Source of the DNA: Thermomonas hydrothermalis
GTDB lineage: Bacteria > Pseudomonadota > Gammaproteobacteria > Xanthomonadales > Xanthomonadaceae
NCBI RefSeq assembly: GCF_900129205.1
Contig: NZ_FQUK01000024.1
Location: 1 to 40,039 of the forward strand
Length of the DNA stretch: 40,039 bases
Direction: 5' to 3'
The position numbers and the translations under genes are program-made. The notes under the pieces are model-generated. The model saw nothing but the letters and a program-made list of their open reading frames with translations. It made no database searches and was not told where the DNA came from. Positions 1 to 8,951 of this stretch are shown here, piece by piece (the first letter of the stretch is position 1; every line of letters begins with the position of its first letter).

Positions 1-1
1 C

Positions 2-289
2 GAACCGCTGCTCCGAAAGTGGGTCTCTTGGGCACGACGGTGTCGGCTGACGCCCTTCAAGAAGCTCGGTGCCACCATCCGCGACCACCTCACCGGCATC
101 CTGCGGCATTTCGACACCGGCCTGTCCAACGGCCAGGTCGAGGCCTTCAACGCCCAGATCCAGGCCGCCAAGGCCCGCGCCAAGGGCTATCGCACTGACG
201 CCAACCTGATCGCCATCAGCTACCTGCTGTGCGCCAAGCTCAGGCATCTACCCCGTCACCCTTGGCTCCATGCTCCCCATCAGACATGA
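2..289 (+). mobile_element. ISL3-family transposase, C-terminal fragment
   Basis: The frame is open from base 2 and ends with TGA at 287-289, giving about 95 residues of the end of a DDE transposase. It contains PFKKLGATIRDH, then TGLSNGQVEAFNAQIQAAKA, then ARAKGYRT and a final YLLCAKLRHLP. This pattern is characteristic of ISL3-type transposases, where the glutamate in the NGxVE segment belongs to the DDE catalytic triad. The start lies outside the window, so neither completeness nor activity can be judged. The gene converges on rpfC, and its last few codons overlap the end of the rpfC reading frame on the other strand. Family assignment is from motif memory, without a database search. Confidence 0.8.
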
Positions 290-2100
290 ACCGTTTCCAC
301 TGGAATCGCGATTGAGCCCGATTCTGCCGCTGCGGGCGCAGCGTCCTCGTTGGTGAGGATGCCGGCGATCACGTCCAGCAGCTGGCTGGCAGTGAACGGT
401 TTGGTGATGAAAGCATGGGCACCGGCATCACGGCAGTTCCGCATCGCATCCGGCGAGGCATCCGCACTGACGATCACCACTGGCGTCCGCGGCCTGGCTC
501 CGGCTTGCATGACGCGCAACTGGCGCAGCAGATCCATGCCGCTGATGACCGGCATGTGCAGATCCACCAACGCCAGATCAAACTCACCATCGGCCAGTGC
601 ATCCAGCGCAGTCTCGCCATCCTCCACCGTCATCACCCGGTGCCCGGCCTTTTGCAACACACCTTGCAACAGCAGCCGGTTGGCCGCGTGATCGTCCGCC
701 ACCAGGATCCGCGCCGAGCGTACCCGGGCGCGATGACGCAGGAAGGGATCCCCGAATGCAATCACATTGGGTGGCGGTGACGCCTCCGCAGCCGCCTCAC
801 CAGCCGGCGCCCGTGCCGCTGGCGCCAGCATCGGGACATACGCATCCGCGGTTTCAAAAGGCAGCTCCACCCAGAACCTGCTGCCAACGTTCTCGCTGCT
901 TTCAAAACCGATGCTGCCGCCCATCGCTTCGGCGAGGCCCTTGGCGATGGTGGTGCCCAGACCCGTGCCCTGATACCGACGCGACAGACTGTTGTCGACC
1001 TGCTCGAAGGCCTCAAACAGCCTTGCCCGCGCCGAAGCGGGAATGCCGATTCCAGTATCACTCACAGTAAAGCGCAGCCGCACCTTGCCTGGGCCAGAGT
1101 CACCAATCCGCTCCACCTGCATGCGCACCTCACCGGACTCGGTGAACTTGATGGCATTGCTGAGCAGGTTCACCAATACCTGCCGCAGGTGGGCGGAGTC
1201 CCCGCGCAACCGGGTCGGTACGTCGGGCGCAACTACAACCACATATTCCAGCTGTTTGGCACGGGCGTTTGGACGCAGGATCAGGTTGATCTCCTCGATC
1301 AGCGCATGCAGATCGAACACATCCACATGCAGCTTGAGCTTGCCAGCCTCGATCACCGAGATGTCCAGCACATCCTCCACCAGCGCCAGCAAGGCACGGG
1401 TGGCGGCCTGGATGGTCTCCACATAGCCACGCTGCTCCGGATCCAGCCGGGTACTGGACAGCAGCTCCGACATCCCGGAAATGCCGTTGAGCGGCGTCCG
1501 GAACTCGTGACTCATATTGGCCAGAAAACGGCTCTTGGCCTCATTGGCACGACGCGCCTCGTCCACGGCGCGGGTCAGCGCCTTCAGCAGCGACAGGAAA
1601 TACATTGGCACTGCCGCCAGCCCCAGCAGCAGGCCCCATGACAGGTAACCGTTCTGTCGCCAGAACGGCGTCAGCTGCACCATCGTGCCGAACGACAATA
1701 CGGCAAGCGCAGTGGCGGCATACAGATACATCGGCCCATAGCGCATGCCATTGCCGATGGTCACCCACAGATAGACCGCATACAGGGGCGCCGCTGGTTC
1801 TCCTTGCAGATACATCACGCCGCCCATTGCGGCATAGTCGGCCAGCATGCCGATCCAGCGACGCACATGCGAGGGCGCTGGTCGGTACAGGATCGCCACC
1901 AGCAGCCCCAGCGAAAGCAACAGCTCGCCCAGCAGGATCAGCCAGGTAAGCCAGAGCGCAGGCCGCAAGTCGCCTGCTCCGACCTCGATCCCGAGATAGA
2001 GCGAAAACAGCGCGGTAATGACGATCCGCACCAGCACCTGGCCGTGCTCACTGTCGGCACGCCCACGCAAGCGGTCACGAAGGGCAGAAAAAATAGCCAT
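280..2100 (-). CDS. rpfC: RpfC-like hybrid sensor histidine kinase, C-terminally truncated at an IS
   Basis: This is a membrane hybrid histidine kinase of the DSF quorum-sensing system. The start at 2100 gives 606 residues and lies 4 bases after the rpfG stop, so the pair is probably one operon. A short N-terminal sensor segment (residues 1-22, containing RADSEHGQ) is followed by about five membrane helices to about residue 175. Next come HisKA with [10 protein letters not shown] (His198), HATPase with the N box at 311-319, DTGIGI at 348-353 and GTGLG at 378-382, then a receiver domain at 464-582 with the phospho-acceptor Asp513 in LVDLHMP and Lys567. Xanthomonas RpfC is about 726 residues and ends in an Hpt domain. 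Here the frame stops about 25 residues after the receiver, inside the flanking IS, so Hpt is missing. An upstream ATG at 2187 would overlap rpfG and is less likely. Confidence 0.9.
   Translation of the reverse strand: MAIFSALRDRLRGRADSEHGQVLVRIVITALFSLYLGIEVGAGDLRPALWLTWLILLGELLLSLGLLVAILYRPAPSHVRRWIGMLADYAAMGGVMYLQGEPAAPLYAVYLWVTIGNGMRYGPMYLYAATALAVLSFGTMVQLTPFWRQNGYLSWGLLLGLAAVPMYFLSLLKALTRAVDEARRANEAKSRFLANMSHEFRTPLNGISGMSELLSSTRLDPEQRGYVETIQAATRALLALVEDVLDISVIEAGKLKLHVDVFDLHALIEEINLILRPNARAKQLEYVVVVAPDVPTRLRGDSAHLRQVLVNLLSNAIKFTESGEVRMQVERIGDSGPGKVRLRFTVSDTGIGIPASARARLFEAFEQVDNSLSRRYQGTGLGTTIAKGLAEAMGGSIGFESSENVGSRFWVELPFETADAYVPMLAPAARAPAGEAAAEASPPPNVIAFGDPFLRHRARVRSARILVADDHAANRLLLQGVLQKAGHRVMTVEDGETALDALADGEFDLALVDLHMPVISGMDLLRQLRVMQAGARPRTPVVIVSADASPDAMRNCRDAGAHAFITKPFTASQLLDVIAGILTNEDAAPAAAESGSIAIPVETVHV
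295..319. repeat. candidate right terminal inverted repeat of the ISL3 element
   Basis: Just after the transposase stop there is TTCCACTGGAA, followed by a segment ending GAGCCC at 314-319. This resembles the GAGCC-type ends and the purine-rich inner repeat of many ISL3 elements. If correct, the host DNA resumes near 320. The left end of the element is outside the window, so the repeat cannot be matched to its partner and no target duplication can be checked. The boundary is an inference. Confidence 0.3.
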
Positions 2101-2104
2101 CAGC

Positions 2105-3163
2105 TCAGCGCCATTCGATCCGGGGGGCGACCTGCGAATAGCGCTCGCAGATTTCGCGCAGCCGCGGCAGATCGGCCTGCAACGCACGCACGCAGGCCGG
2201 GTCGAACAGGCTGCCGCTGCGGGTGACGATGAACTCCAGGGCCTGTTCTAACGGCCACGGCTGTTTGTAGGGACGCGGCGACAGCAGCGCGTCGAGCACG
2301 TCGGCCACGGTGACGATGCGGGCCTCCAGCGGGATCTGCTCGCCTTTGAGCCCATCCGGATAGCCGCTGCCGTCCCAGCGCTCATGATGGCGCAGGGCAA
2401 TCTGTGCCCCCACCTGGATGAACCGGTTGTGGCTGTCCTTGAGCAGGTCATACCCGATCAACGGGTGCTGCATCATGCAGGCCCGCTCAATCTCGTCCAG
2501 CGGCCCCGGTTTCATCAGGATGGCATCCGGAATGGCGATCTTGCCGATGTCATGCAAGGGCGCGGCCAGCTCGATCAGACGAACCTGATCTTCCGGCAAC
2601 CCCAGCCCCTCGGCGATATAGCCAGAGATATGCGCCATCCGCTCCAGAAAGGCGCTGGTGCCGGCATCACGCAGCTCGATGGCACGTGCCAGCCGTGACA
2701 GCGTCTCGCGCTCGCGCTCCTCCACCTCGTGCATGCTGGCCAGCAGTCGCTGCTCCAGCGACAGCGCCCGCTGTTTGACGGAGACCGCCTGCTGGCGAAA
2801 CTGCAGCAGATTACGGCAGCGGGCACGCACGTCGCGCGGCCGGATCGGCTTGAGGATGAAATCGATCACCCCGGCATCCAGCGCCGCCTGCCGCACCGGC
2901 TCGTCGCCAACCACGGTGACCAGCACGATCGGCACATCGCGGTTATGCAACGGCTTGCGGATGGCGCGGGCCAGCTGCAACCCATCCATGCCGGGCATGC
3001 GGTAATCCAGCAACAGCAGATCCGGGTGATTGTGTTCGCACCAGCGCAGCGCTTCCTGCGGGTCGCCGAAATCGTGCGCCTGGATCTGCGGCCCCAGATC
3101 CTGTAGCACATGCCGCATCAGGGTGCGGGCAGAAGGCTGATCGTCAACAATGACCACATCCAT
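2105..3163 (-). CDS. rpfG: RpfG, response regulator with HD-GYP cyclic-di-GMP phosphodiesterase domain
   Basis: This cytoplasmic two-domain protein of 352 residues is the output of the RpfC sensor and hydrolyses cyclic-di-GMP. Residues 1-120 are a receiver domain with acidic residues VDD near position 7, phospho-acceptor Asp53 in [10 protein letters not shown] and Lys105 in LKP. Residues about 150-340 are HD-GYP, with His204-Asp205 in LHDIGK and the signature [11 protein letters not shown] at 259-269. The start at 3163 is fixed by an AGGAGG at 3170-3175, 6 bases upstream; a longer frame runs to 3256 but has no such site. The gene is followed at 4 bases by rpfC, and rpfH, present between them in some Xanthomonas, is absent. 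The family also interacts physically with GGDEF and PilZ proteins. Confidence 0.93.
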   Translation of the reverse strand: MDVVIVDDQPSARTLMRHVLQDLGPQIQAHDFGDPQEALRWCEHNHPDLLLLDYRMPGMDGLQLARAIRKPLHNRDVPIVLVTVVGDEPVRQAALDAGVIDFILKPIRPRDVRARCRNLLQFRQQAVSVKQRALSLEQRLLASMHEVEERERETLSRLARAIELRDAGTSAFLERMAHISGYIAEGLGLPEDQVRLIELAAPLHDIGKIAIPDAILMKPGPLDEIERACMMQHPLIGYDLLKDSHNRFIQVGAQIALRHHERWDGSGYPDGLKGEQIPLEARIVTVADVLDALLSPRPYKQPWPLEQALEFIVTRSGSLFDPACVRALQADLPRLREICERYSQVAPRIEWR

Positions 3164-3169
3164 GGAGCG

Positions 3170-3175
3170 CCTCCT
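3170..3175 (-). promoter_or_regulatory. strong ribosome binding site of rpfG
   Basis: A perfect AGGAGG on the minus strand lies 6 bases upstream of the ATG at 3163. It decides the start of rpfG and rules out the longer upstream frame. Confidence 0.8.
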
Positions 3176-3280
3176 CTCTTCATGGCGGAACGCTGAACCT
3201 CCAGGGGTCCGGCCATCCTTACTCCATTCTTTGATATTGGCAAGCGAGGGAGGCACGACCCGTGCGCCAAGTCGCGGTTT

Positions 3281-4798
3281 TTACCCCCCGCCGGTCGGCC
3301 GCATGTAGGGGAACAGCAACACGTCGCGGATCGACGAAGACCCGGTCAGCAGCATCACGAAGCGGTCGATCCCCACCCCCAGCCCGCCAGTCGGGGGCAG
3401 CCCCACCTCCAGCGCCCGGATATAGTCGGCATCGTAGTGCATCGCCTCGTCGTCACCGGCGTCCTTGGCCGCCACCTGCGCCCGGAACCGGGCGGCCTGG
3501 TCTTCGGGATCGTTCAGCTCGGAGAAGCCGTTGGCCAGTTCCTTGCCGCCGATGAACAGTTCGAAGCGGTCGGTGATACCCGGCTCGTGATCGCTCTCAC
3601 GGGCCAGCGGGCTGACCTCGACCGGATAGTGCGTGATAAACGTCGGCTGAATCAGACTGCCTTCGACGGTTTTCTCGAAGATCTCCAGCAGCAGCTTGCC
3701 CCAGCCGTAGTCCGGCTTAACCGGGATCTTCAGCCGCGCACAGTGCGCGGCAAGGGCCTCGCGATCGCGGCAGTCGGCGACGGAAATCTCCGGATTCCGT
3801 TCGCGCACCGCCTCGTCGAGCCGCCAGCGGCGGAACGCAGGCCCGAGATCAATGGTGTTGCCGTCCCACTCGAATACAGTGGTGCCCATCGCCTCGCGCG
3901 CCACGTCGCGCATCATCGTTTCGGTCAGATCCATCACCTCGGTGTACGTGGCGTAGGCCTCGTACAGCTCCAGCATGGTGAACTCGGGGTTGTGGCGGGT
4001 GGACACACCTTCATTGCGGAAGTTGCGGTTGATCTCATAGACCCGCTCCAGGCCACCGACCACCAGACGCTTGAGGTACAGCTCCGGCGCCACCCGCAGG
4101 AACAGGTCGATGTCCAGGGCATTGTGGTGGGTGATGAATGGACGTGCGGTGGCGCCACCGGCGATGTAATGCATCATCGGCGTCTCCACTTCCAAAAAGC
4201 CCCGCGCATCCAGCCAGCGCCGGATCGCGGCGATGATCCGCGAGCGCGCGACGAACACGTCGCGCACCTCGGGATTGACGATCAGATCCACGTAGCGCTG
4301 GCGGTACCGCTGCTCGACATCATTCAGGCCGTGGAACTTGTCGGGCAACGGCCGCAATGACTTCACCAGCAACCGGAGCCGATCCACCTTGACCGACAGC
4401 TCGCCGGTCTTGGTCCGCATCAGCCTGCCTTCGGCGGCCACGATGTCACCGATATCCCAGCCCTTGAACGCCTCGTAGGCTTCGCCCAGCGCATTGGCCT
4501 GCAGGAACAGCTGGATGCGGCCACTCATGTCCTGCACGGTGGCGAACGCTGCCTTGCCCATCACCCGTTTGGCCAGCATGCGGCCGGCGATCGCCACCCG
4601 GCGGCCGCTGGCCTCCAGCGCCTCGCTGGTCCAGCGGTCGGCATCGGCGTACTCGGCCTGCAGGGCGCCGGCATAGTCGGTGCGGCGGAAATCGTTGGGG
4701 AAGGCAACACCCTGACTGCGCAGCGCCGCCAGTTTGGCACGGCGCTCGGCAATCAGGCGGTTTTCGTCAGTGGCGGGGGTATCGGTGGCGTCAGTCAT
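3281..4798 (-). CDS. lysS: lysyl-tRNA synthetase, class II
   Basis: The enzyme charges tRNA-Lys with lysine in the cytoplasm. It is 505 residues, the usual length of the class II enzyme. The N-terminal anticodon-binding OB fold is at about 65-170 ([18 protein letters not shown]). Class II catalytic motif 2 is seen as [20 protein letters not shown], and motif 3 as [15 protein letters not shown] near the C-terminus. The start at 4798 gives the usual N-terminus ([15 protein letters not shown]). The gene is divergent from the GGDEF gene, with 175 bases between the starts, and ends 117 bases before rpfG. lysS next to rpfG is the arrangement seen in Xanthomonas. Nothing is abnormal in the sequence. 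Confidence 0.97.
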   Translation of the reverse strand: MTDATDTPATDENRLIAERRAKLAALRSQGVAFPNDFRRTDYAGALQAEYADADRWTSEALEASGRRVAIAGRMLAKRVMGKAAFATVQDMSGRIQLFLQANALGEAYEAFKGWDIGDIVAAEGRLMRTKTGELSVKVDRLRLLVKSLRPLPDKFHGLNDVEQRYRQRYVDLIVNPEVRDVFVARSRIIAAIRRWLDARGFLEVETPMMHYIAGGATARPFITHHNALDIDLFLRVAPELYLKRLVVGGLERVYEINRNFRNEGVSTRHNPEFTMLELYEAYATYTEVMDLTETMMRDVAREAMGTTVFEWDGNTIDLGPAFRRWRLDEAVRERNPEISVADCRDREALAAHCARLKIPVKPDYGWGKLLLEIFEKTVEGSLIQPTFITHYPVEVSPLARESDHEPGITDRFELFIGGKELANGFSELNDPEDQAARFRAQVAAKDAGDDEAMHYDADYIRALEVGLPPTGGLGVGIDRFVMLLTGSSSIRDVLLFPYMRPTGGG

Positions 4799-4973
4799 GG
4801 GAAAGGCAAGGGCCGACCGCCCACGATGAGCGGCCTATCGAGACAGAAGAAAAGGCCGGAAAGCATATCAGAGCCGCTTCCGGCAACGACCCGGTGAGGC
4901 GCGACGAAAATCCGACAATGGAATGGCATTGCTTTTGCTTGGTATGGCACAGACCCCACGGGAGTCCGACACC

Positions 4974-6014
4974 ATGCCTGCCCCTGCCGCCCTGCGCCTT
5001 GCCCCGCTGCTGATACTGGCACTGTTGCTCCCCGCCGTGCCTGCTGCCGCCCCGGACGCCCGACCCGCGCAGACCACAGCCGAGCAGCTCAGCCAATGCC
5101 TGAGCCTGCACAACCGCCTGCACCAGCAGGCACAGGCCTTGACCGCACTGCAGGCGCGCAGCCGGATCGACGCCACCCGGCACGCCCTGGAAACGCTGCA
5201 GCAGGCCCGGGAGATTGAACGTCTGCAGGCTGAAAAACGCCAGCTGGCTTACCTGGCGGCCATCGCCATGCTGACGCTACTGCTGGCCCTGGTCAGCGGC
5301 GCCGGGCTGTGGCTGCGCAAACGTCATCTCGAGCTGCGTGTCCTCAGTGAAGTGGATGCGCTGACCGGTCTGAAGAACCGCCACGCGGCCAACCGCATGC
5401 TGGATGCCCTCGCAAGCCAGCCCACCCAGGCCGATGCCCGGCATGTGGTGTTCCTCATCGACGTGGATCATTTCAAGCAGATCAATGACGGCTACGGCCA
5501 CGCCGCTGGCGATCAGGTGCTTTCGGCCATGGCGGCGCGCCTGAAGTCCGCCTGCCGTCCCACCGACCTGGTGGCGCGCTGGGGCGGCGAAGAGTTCCTG
5601 GTTGCCTGCCCCAATCTCACTCGTGAACAGGCCGAACAGGTGGCCGCGCGCCTGCGTCGGGCAATGGCCTACACCTTCGAGACCGCCCACAGCAAGCGCA
5701 TGGTCACGGTCTCGCTGGGGCTGGCGCCGATTCCACTGCATGCCAACGGCAGCGGCAGCCCGAGCCGACGCTGGGACTATGCGCTACGGATGGCCGACCG
5801 GGCCCTGTATGCCGCCAAGCGCCACCGCGATGCCTGGGTGGGCTACTGGAGCGCGGATCTGCCCGACGAAGCGACCGCCGAGGCCGTGCTGGAGCAGCCA
5901 GACGCCGCAACTGGCCTGGTCAGCGTGCTCTCCAGCGTGCCGCGACTGGTCAAAAGCGCCCCGGAGATGGCCCGCGCCCGCAGTCTGCGTGCCCTGCGCG
6001 CGCAAGCCGGATGA
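4974..6014 (+). CDS. compact membrane diguanylate cyclase (GGDEF)
   Basis: The protein of 346 residues probably makes cyclic-di-GMP from two GTP. A signal-peptide-like segment (residues 7-26, LLILALLLPAVPAAA) is followed by about 60 residues of heptad-rich, coiled-coil-like sequence, one membrane helix (91-114) and a cytoplasmic GGDEF domain (124-290). The active-site motif is RWGGEEF (204-208). The product-inhibition I-site RxxD is present as RPTD (195-198), exactly five residues before GGEEF, so feedback inhibition is expected. The start at 4974 has GGGAG about 10 bases upstream; an earlier ATG at 4923 would bury the signal peptide. Related periplasmic sensor cyclases carry a long TPR region before the coiled coil, and that region is missing here. 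The gene stands on the opposite strand between lysS and prfB and converges on prfB with 72 bases between. Confidence 0.9.
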   Translation: MPAPAALRLAPLLILALLLPAVPAAAPDARPAQTTAEQLSQCLSLHNRLHQQAQALTALQARSRIDATRHALETLQQAREIERLQAEKRQLAYLAAIAMLTLLLALVSGAGLWLRKRHLELRVLSEVDALTGLKNRHAANRMLDALASQPTQADARHVVFLIDVDHFKQINDGYGHAAGDQVLSAMAARLKSACRPTDLVARWGGEEFLVACPNLTREQAEQVAARLRRAMAYTFETAHSKRMVTVSLGLAPIPLHANGSGSPSRRWDYALRMADRALYAAKRHRDAWVGYWSADLPDEATAEAVLEQPDAATGLVSVLSSVPRLVKSAPEMARARSLRALRAQAG

Positions 6015-6086
6015 TCGCGCACTGACTGTTGCGCCAACCAGCCACATGCCTGGCCGGCACGGCCGCTGATGGCAGCACAGGGGGCT

Positions 6087-7215
6087 TCAGGCGGCGTCGG
6101 TGCGCTTGGCGCCCGCTTCCAGCCCCATCTTCAGGCTGGCTTCGACAAACTCGTCGAGATCGCCATCCAGCACTTTCTGGGTGTCGCTGCGTTCGATACC
6201 GGTGCGCAGATCCTTGATCCGGCTCTGGTCGAGCACGTAGTTGCGGATCTGGCTGCCCCAACCGATGTCGGACTTGCTGGCCTCCAGCGCGTCCTTTTCG
6301 GCATTGCGCTTCTGCATCTCCAGCTCGTACAGCTTGGCTTTGAGCATCTGCATGGCGCGCTCGCGGTTGGCGTGCTGGCTGCGCTCGGTCTGGCACGCCA
6401 CCACCACGCCGGTCGGCACGTGGGTGATGCGCACCGCCGACTCGGTCTTGTTCACGTGCTGGCCACCCGCACCGGACGAACGGTACACGTCGGTCTTGAG
6501 ATCGGCCGGGTTGATCTCGATGTCGATGTCGTCGTTCACCTCGGGCGAGACGAACACGCTGGTGAAACTGGTGTGGCGGCGATTGTCGGAATCGAATGGG
6601 CTCTTGCGCACCAGCCGGTGCACGCCGGTTTCGGTTTTCAGCCAACCATAGGCATAGTCACCCTCGACCCGGAACGTCGCCGACTTGATGCCGGCCACTT
6701 CGCCAGCGCTGACTTCCAGCAACTCGGTCTTCCAGCCGCGCGATTCGCACCAGCGCAGATACATGCGCAACAGCATCTCGGCCCAGTCCTGCGCCTCGGT
6801 GCCACCGGCGCCGGCCTGGATGTCCACGAATGCATTGGCGGCATCCATCTTGCCTGAGAACATGCGCTGGAACTCGATCTGCTCCACGCCTTTCTGGTAG
6901 CGATCGACGTCGGCAGCCACCGCCAGTGCGGTTTCCTCGTCGTTTTCCAGTTCGGCCAACTCCAGCAGCTCAGCCGCGCTGGACAGCCCTTCGCTCAGCT
7001 CTCGAATCCCGTTGACGGTCTTGTCCAGCAGCGCACGCTCGCGCCCCAGCGCCTGCGCCCGTGCCGGGTCGTTCCAGACGTCGGGATGTTCCAGTTCGCG
7101 TTCGACTTCTTCCAGACGCTCACGCTTGGCGTCGTAGTCAAAGATACCCCCGGAGCGCATCCAGCCGGCCGGTCAGGTCGGCGATGCGTGCTCGAATGGG
7201 ATTGAGCTCGATCAT
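6087..7215 (-). CDS. prfB: peptide chain release factor 2, with programmed +1 frameshift
   Basis: RF2 recognises UGA and UAA stop codons and hydrolyses peptidyl-tRNA. Translation starts at ATG 7215 ([18 protein letters not shown]), reads 25 codons to CTT, meets an in-frame TGA at 7138-7140 and continues in the +1 frame with GAC, giving about 375 residues. The tripeptide anticodon SPF is in [14 protein letters not shown], and the catalytic GGQ is in [12 protein letters not shown] gene caller that ignores the shift would start at 7160 and lose the first 25 residues. The gene lies 53 bases downstream of recJ, probably in the same leftward transcription unit, and converges with the GGDEF gene. 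Confidence 0.97.
7138..7152 (-). promoter_or_regulatory. RF2 autoregulatory programmed frameshift site
   Basis: The minus strand reads CGG GGG TAT CTT TGA C. This matches the classical prfB recoding site: a Shine-Dalgarno-like GGGGG three bases before the slippery CTT codon, then TGA and C. When RF2 is scarce the ribosome pauses on TGA and slips +1, so more RF2 is made. All elements are visible directly. The function is established for the family. Confidence 0.95.
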
Positions 7216-7268
7216 GGCAAATCGGTTCACGGGAAAAACGGCCGCACATCTTACCAGCCTGGCCGCAC

Positions 7269-8951
7269 TCAGGCGGCCGGCATACGATGCACCACCACCA
7301 GCTGCACCGCATCCCCACCCCGATAGTCATCCGGCACGAGACGATAGGCCAGGTGAACGCGAGTACCGGGCGGCTCGCCAGTCCAGCCGTTGAAGTGAAT
7401 GGCGTTGCAGCGACGCCCGCCGGCATCCAGCTCCAGCTTGAGGTGTCTGTCTTTCAGAACGCGCCAGTCCACCACCTCGAATTCGCCATCGAACAGCGGC
7501 TCGGGATAGCCCTGCCCCCAGTGGCCGCCATCACGCAGCGCCACCGCATTGTCGATGTGCAGATCGGCCGGGCTCAGACAGCCATCGCTGTACAAGGTTT
7601 CGGTGAGCAGGGCCGGATCCAGCTGTTCGCAGGCCACCTGCACGAACGCATCCCGGAACACCGCAAATGCATCGCGGGCCAGGGTCAACCCGGCGGCCAT
7701 GGCGTGGCCGCCAAACCGGGGGATCAAGCCGGGATGCCGGGCATCGACCAGCGCCAACGCATCGCGGATATGAAAGCCTGGGATCGAACGCGCCGAGCCG
7801 CGCAAGATGTCACTGCCGGGTTCGGCCGGGGCAAAGGCAACCGCCGGCCGGTGCAGCCGCTCTTTCAGTTTCGACGCCACCAGCCCGACCACCCCCGGGT
7901 GCCAATCCGGATCAAACAGGCAGACCGCATGGCGGGTATCCAGACCGTCCAGATGCGCCTCGGCCACGTCCTGCATGTCGGCCTGCACGGCCCGGCGCTC
8001 GTCATTGATGCCGTGCAGGATCTCTGCCAGTTCCCGGGCCTGGGCTGGACTGTCGGTGAGCAGGCATTCGATGCCCAGCCCCATGTCTTCCAACCGGCCG
8101 GCGGCGTTGATCCGCGGAGCGATGGCAAACCCGATATCGGCCGTGGTCAGGGTTGCAGCACGGCGGCCAGCCACGTCGATCAGGGCCTGCAACCCGGCGC
8201 ACCCCTTCCCCGCCCGTAACCGGCGCAGCCCGGCGCCGACCAGCGCACGATTGTTGGCGTCCAACGGCACCAGATCGGCCACCGTGCCCACCGCCACCAG
8301 ATCCAGCAGACTGACCAGATCGGCCTGCACGCCCAGCGCAGCGCGCAGGGCCAGCAGGACATAAAAGATCACCCCGACGCCGGCCAGCGCCTTGCTGGGG
8401 AAGCCATCCCCCGGCAGATTGGGATCGACGATGGCATCGGCCGGCGGCAGGGTCGGCCCCGGTAGATGGTGATCGGTGACCAGCACCTGCCAGCCGCGCG
8501 CCTTGGCCGCCGCGATGCCGGCATGGCAGGCGATGCCGTGATCCACCGTCACCACCAGATCGGGCTGTCGCGTCGCCAGTTCTTCCACCAGCGCTGGCGT
8601 CAGGCCATAGCCATGCACCATGCGGTTGGGCACCGCGTGGGAGACGCGACGTGCCCCCAGCAGGCGCAAGCCACGCACGCCGACGGCGCAGGCGGTGGCA
8701 CCATCACAATCGAAATCCCCCACGACAAGGATGTGGGCATCGCGGGCGATGGCGTCACGCAGCAGCGCGACCGCCTCATCCAGCCCACGCAAGCCCTGTG
8801 GTGGCAGCAAGTCGGACAGCGCCGGCATGGCAGTGCGGGCATCACTGCCGCGGGCGGCATGCACCCGGCGCAGCAACGGGGGCCAGTGTGCGGGCCAGTC
8901 GCCGACCGGCTCGCTCTGCGGACGGCGAACGATTCGACGGACCGGGGTCAT
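7269..8951 (-). CDS. recJ: single-stranded-DNA-specific 5'-3' exonuclease RecJ
   Basis: RecJ degrades single-stranded DNA 5' to 3' in RecF-pathway recombination and mismatch repair. The 560-residue protein has the DHH phosphoesterase motifs: DFDCDG at 79-84, VDHG at 136-139 and TDHH at 159-162. The DHHA1-type GGH motif appears as RFGGHAMAAG, followed by the C-terminal OB-fold region. The start at 8951 overlaps the rpfE stop as ATGA, so translation is probably coupled; an upstream start at 8984 would overlap further and has no support. The length is normal for the family (about 560-580). Confidence 0.95.
   Translation of the reverse strand: MTPVRRIVRRPQSEPVGDWPAHWPPLLRRVHAARGSDARTAMPALSDLLPPQGLRGLDEAVALLRDAIARDAHILVVGDFDCDGATACAVGVRGLRLLGARRVSHAVPNRMVHGYGLTPALVEELATRQPDLVVTVDHGIACHAGIAAAKARGWQVLVTDHHLPGPTLPPADAIVDPNLPGDGFPSKALAGVGVIFYVLLALRAALGVQADLVSLLDLVAVGTVADLVPLDANNRALVGAGLRRLRAGKGCAGLQALIDVAGRRAATLTTADIGFAIAPRINAAGRLEDMGLGIECLLTDSPAQARELAEILHGINDERRAVQADMQDVAEAHLDGLDTRHAVCLFDPDWHPGVVGLVASKLKERLHRPAVAFAPAEPGSDILRGSARSIPGFHIRDALALVDARHPGLIPRFGGHAMAAGLTLARDAFAVFRDAFVQVACEQLDPALLTETLYSDGCLSPADLHIDNAVALRDGGHWGQGYPEPLFDGEFEVVDWRVLKDRHLKLELDAGGRRCNAIHFNGWTGEPPGTRVHLAYRLVPDDYRGGDAVQLVVVHRMPAA

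Noticed and set aside
6048-6066. GGCCG-GCA-CGGCC hairpin between the GGDEF gene and prfB as a terminator
   Set aside because: Only five base pairs with a 3-base loop and no T-run. Too weak to claim.
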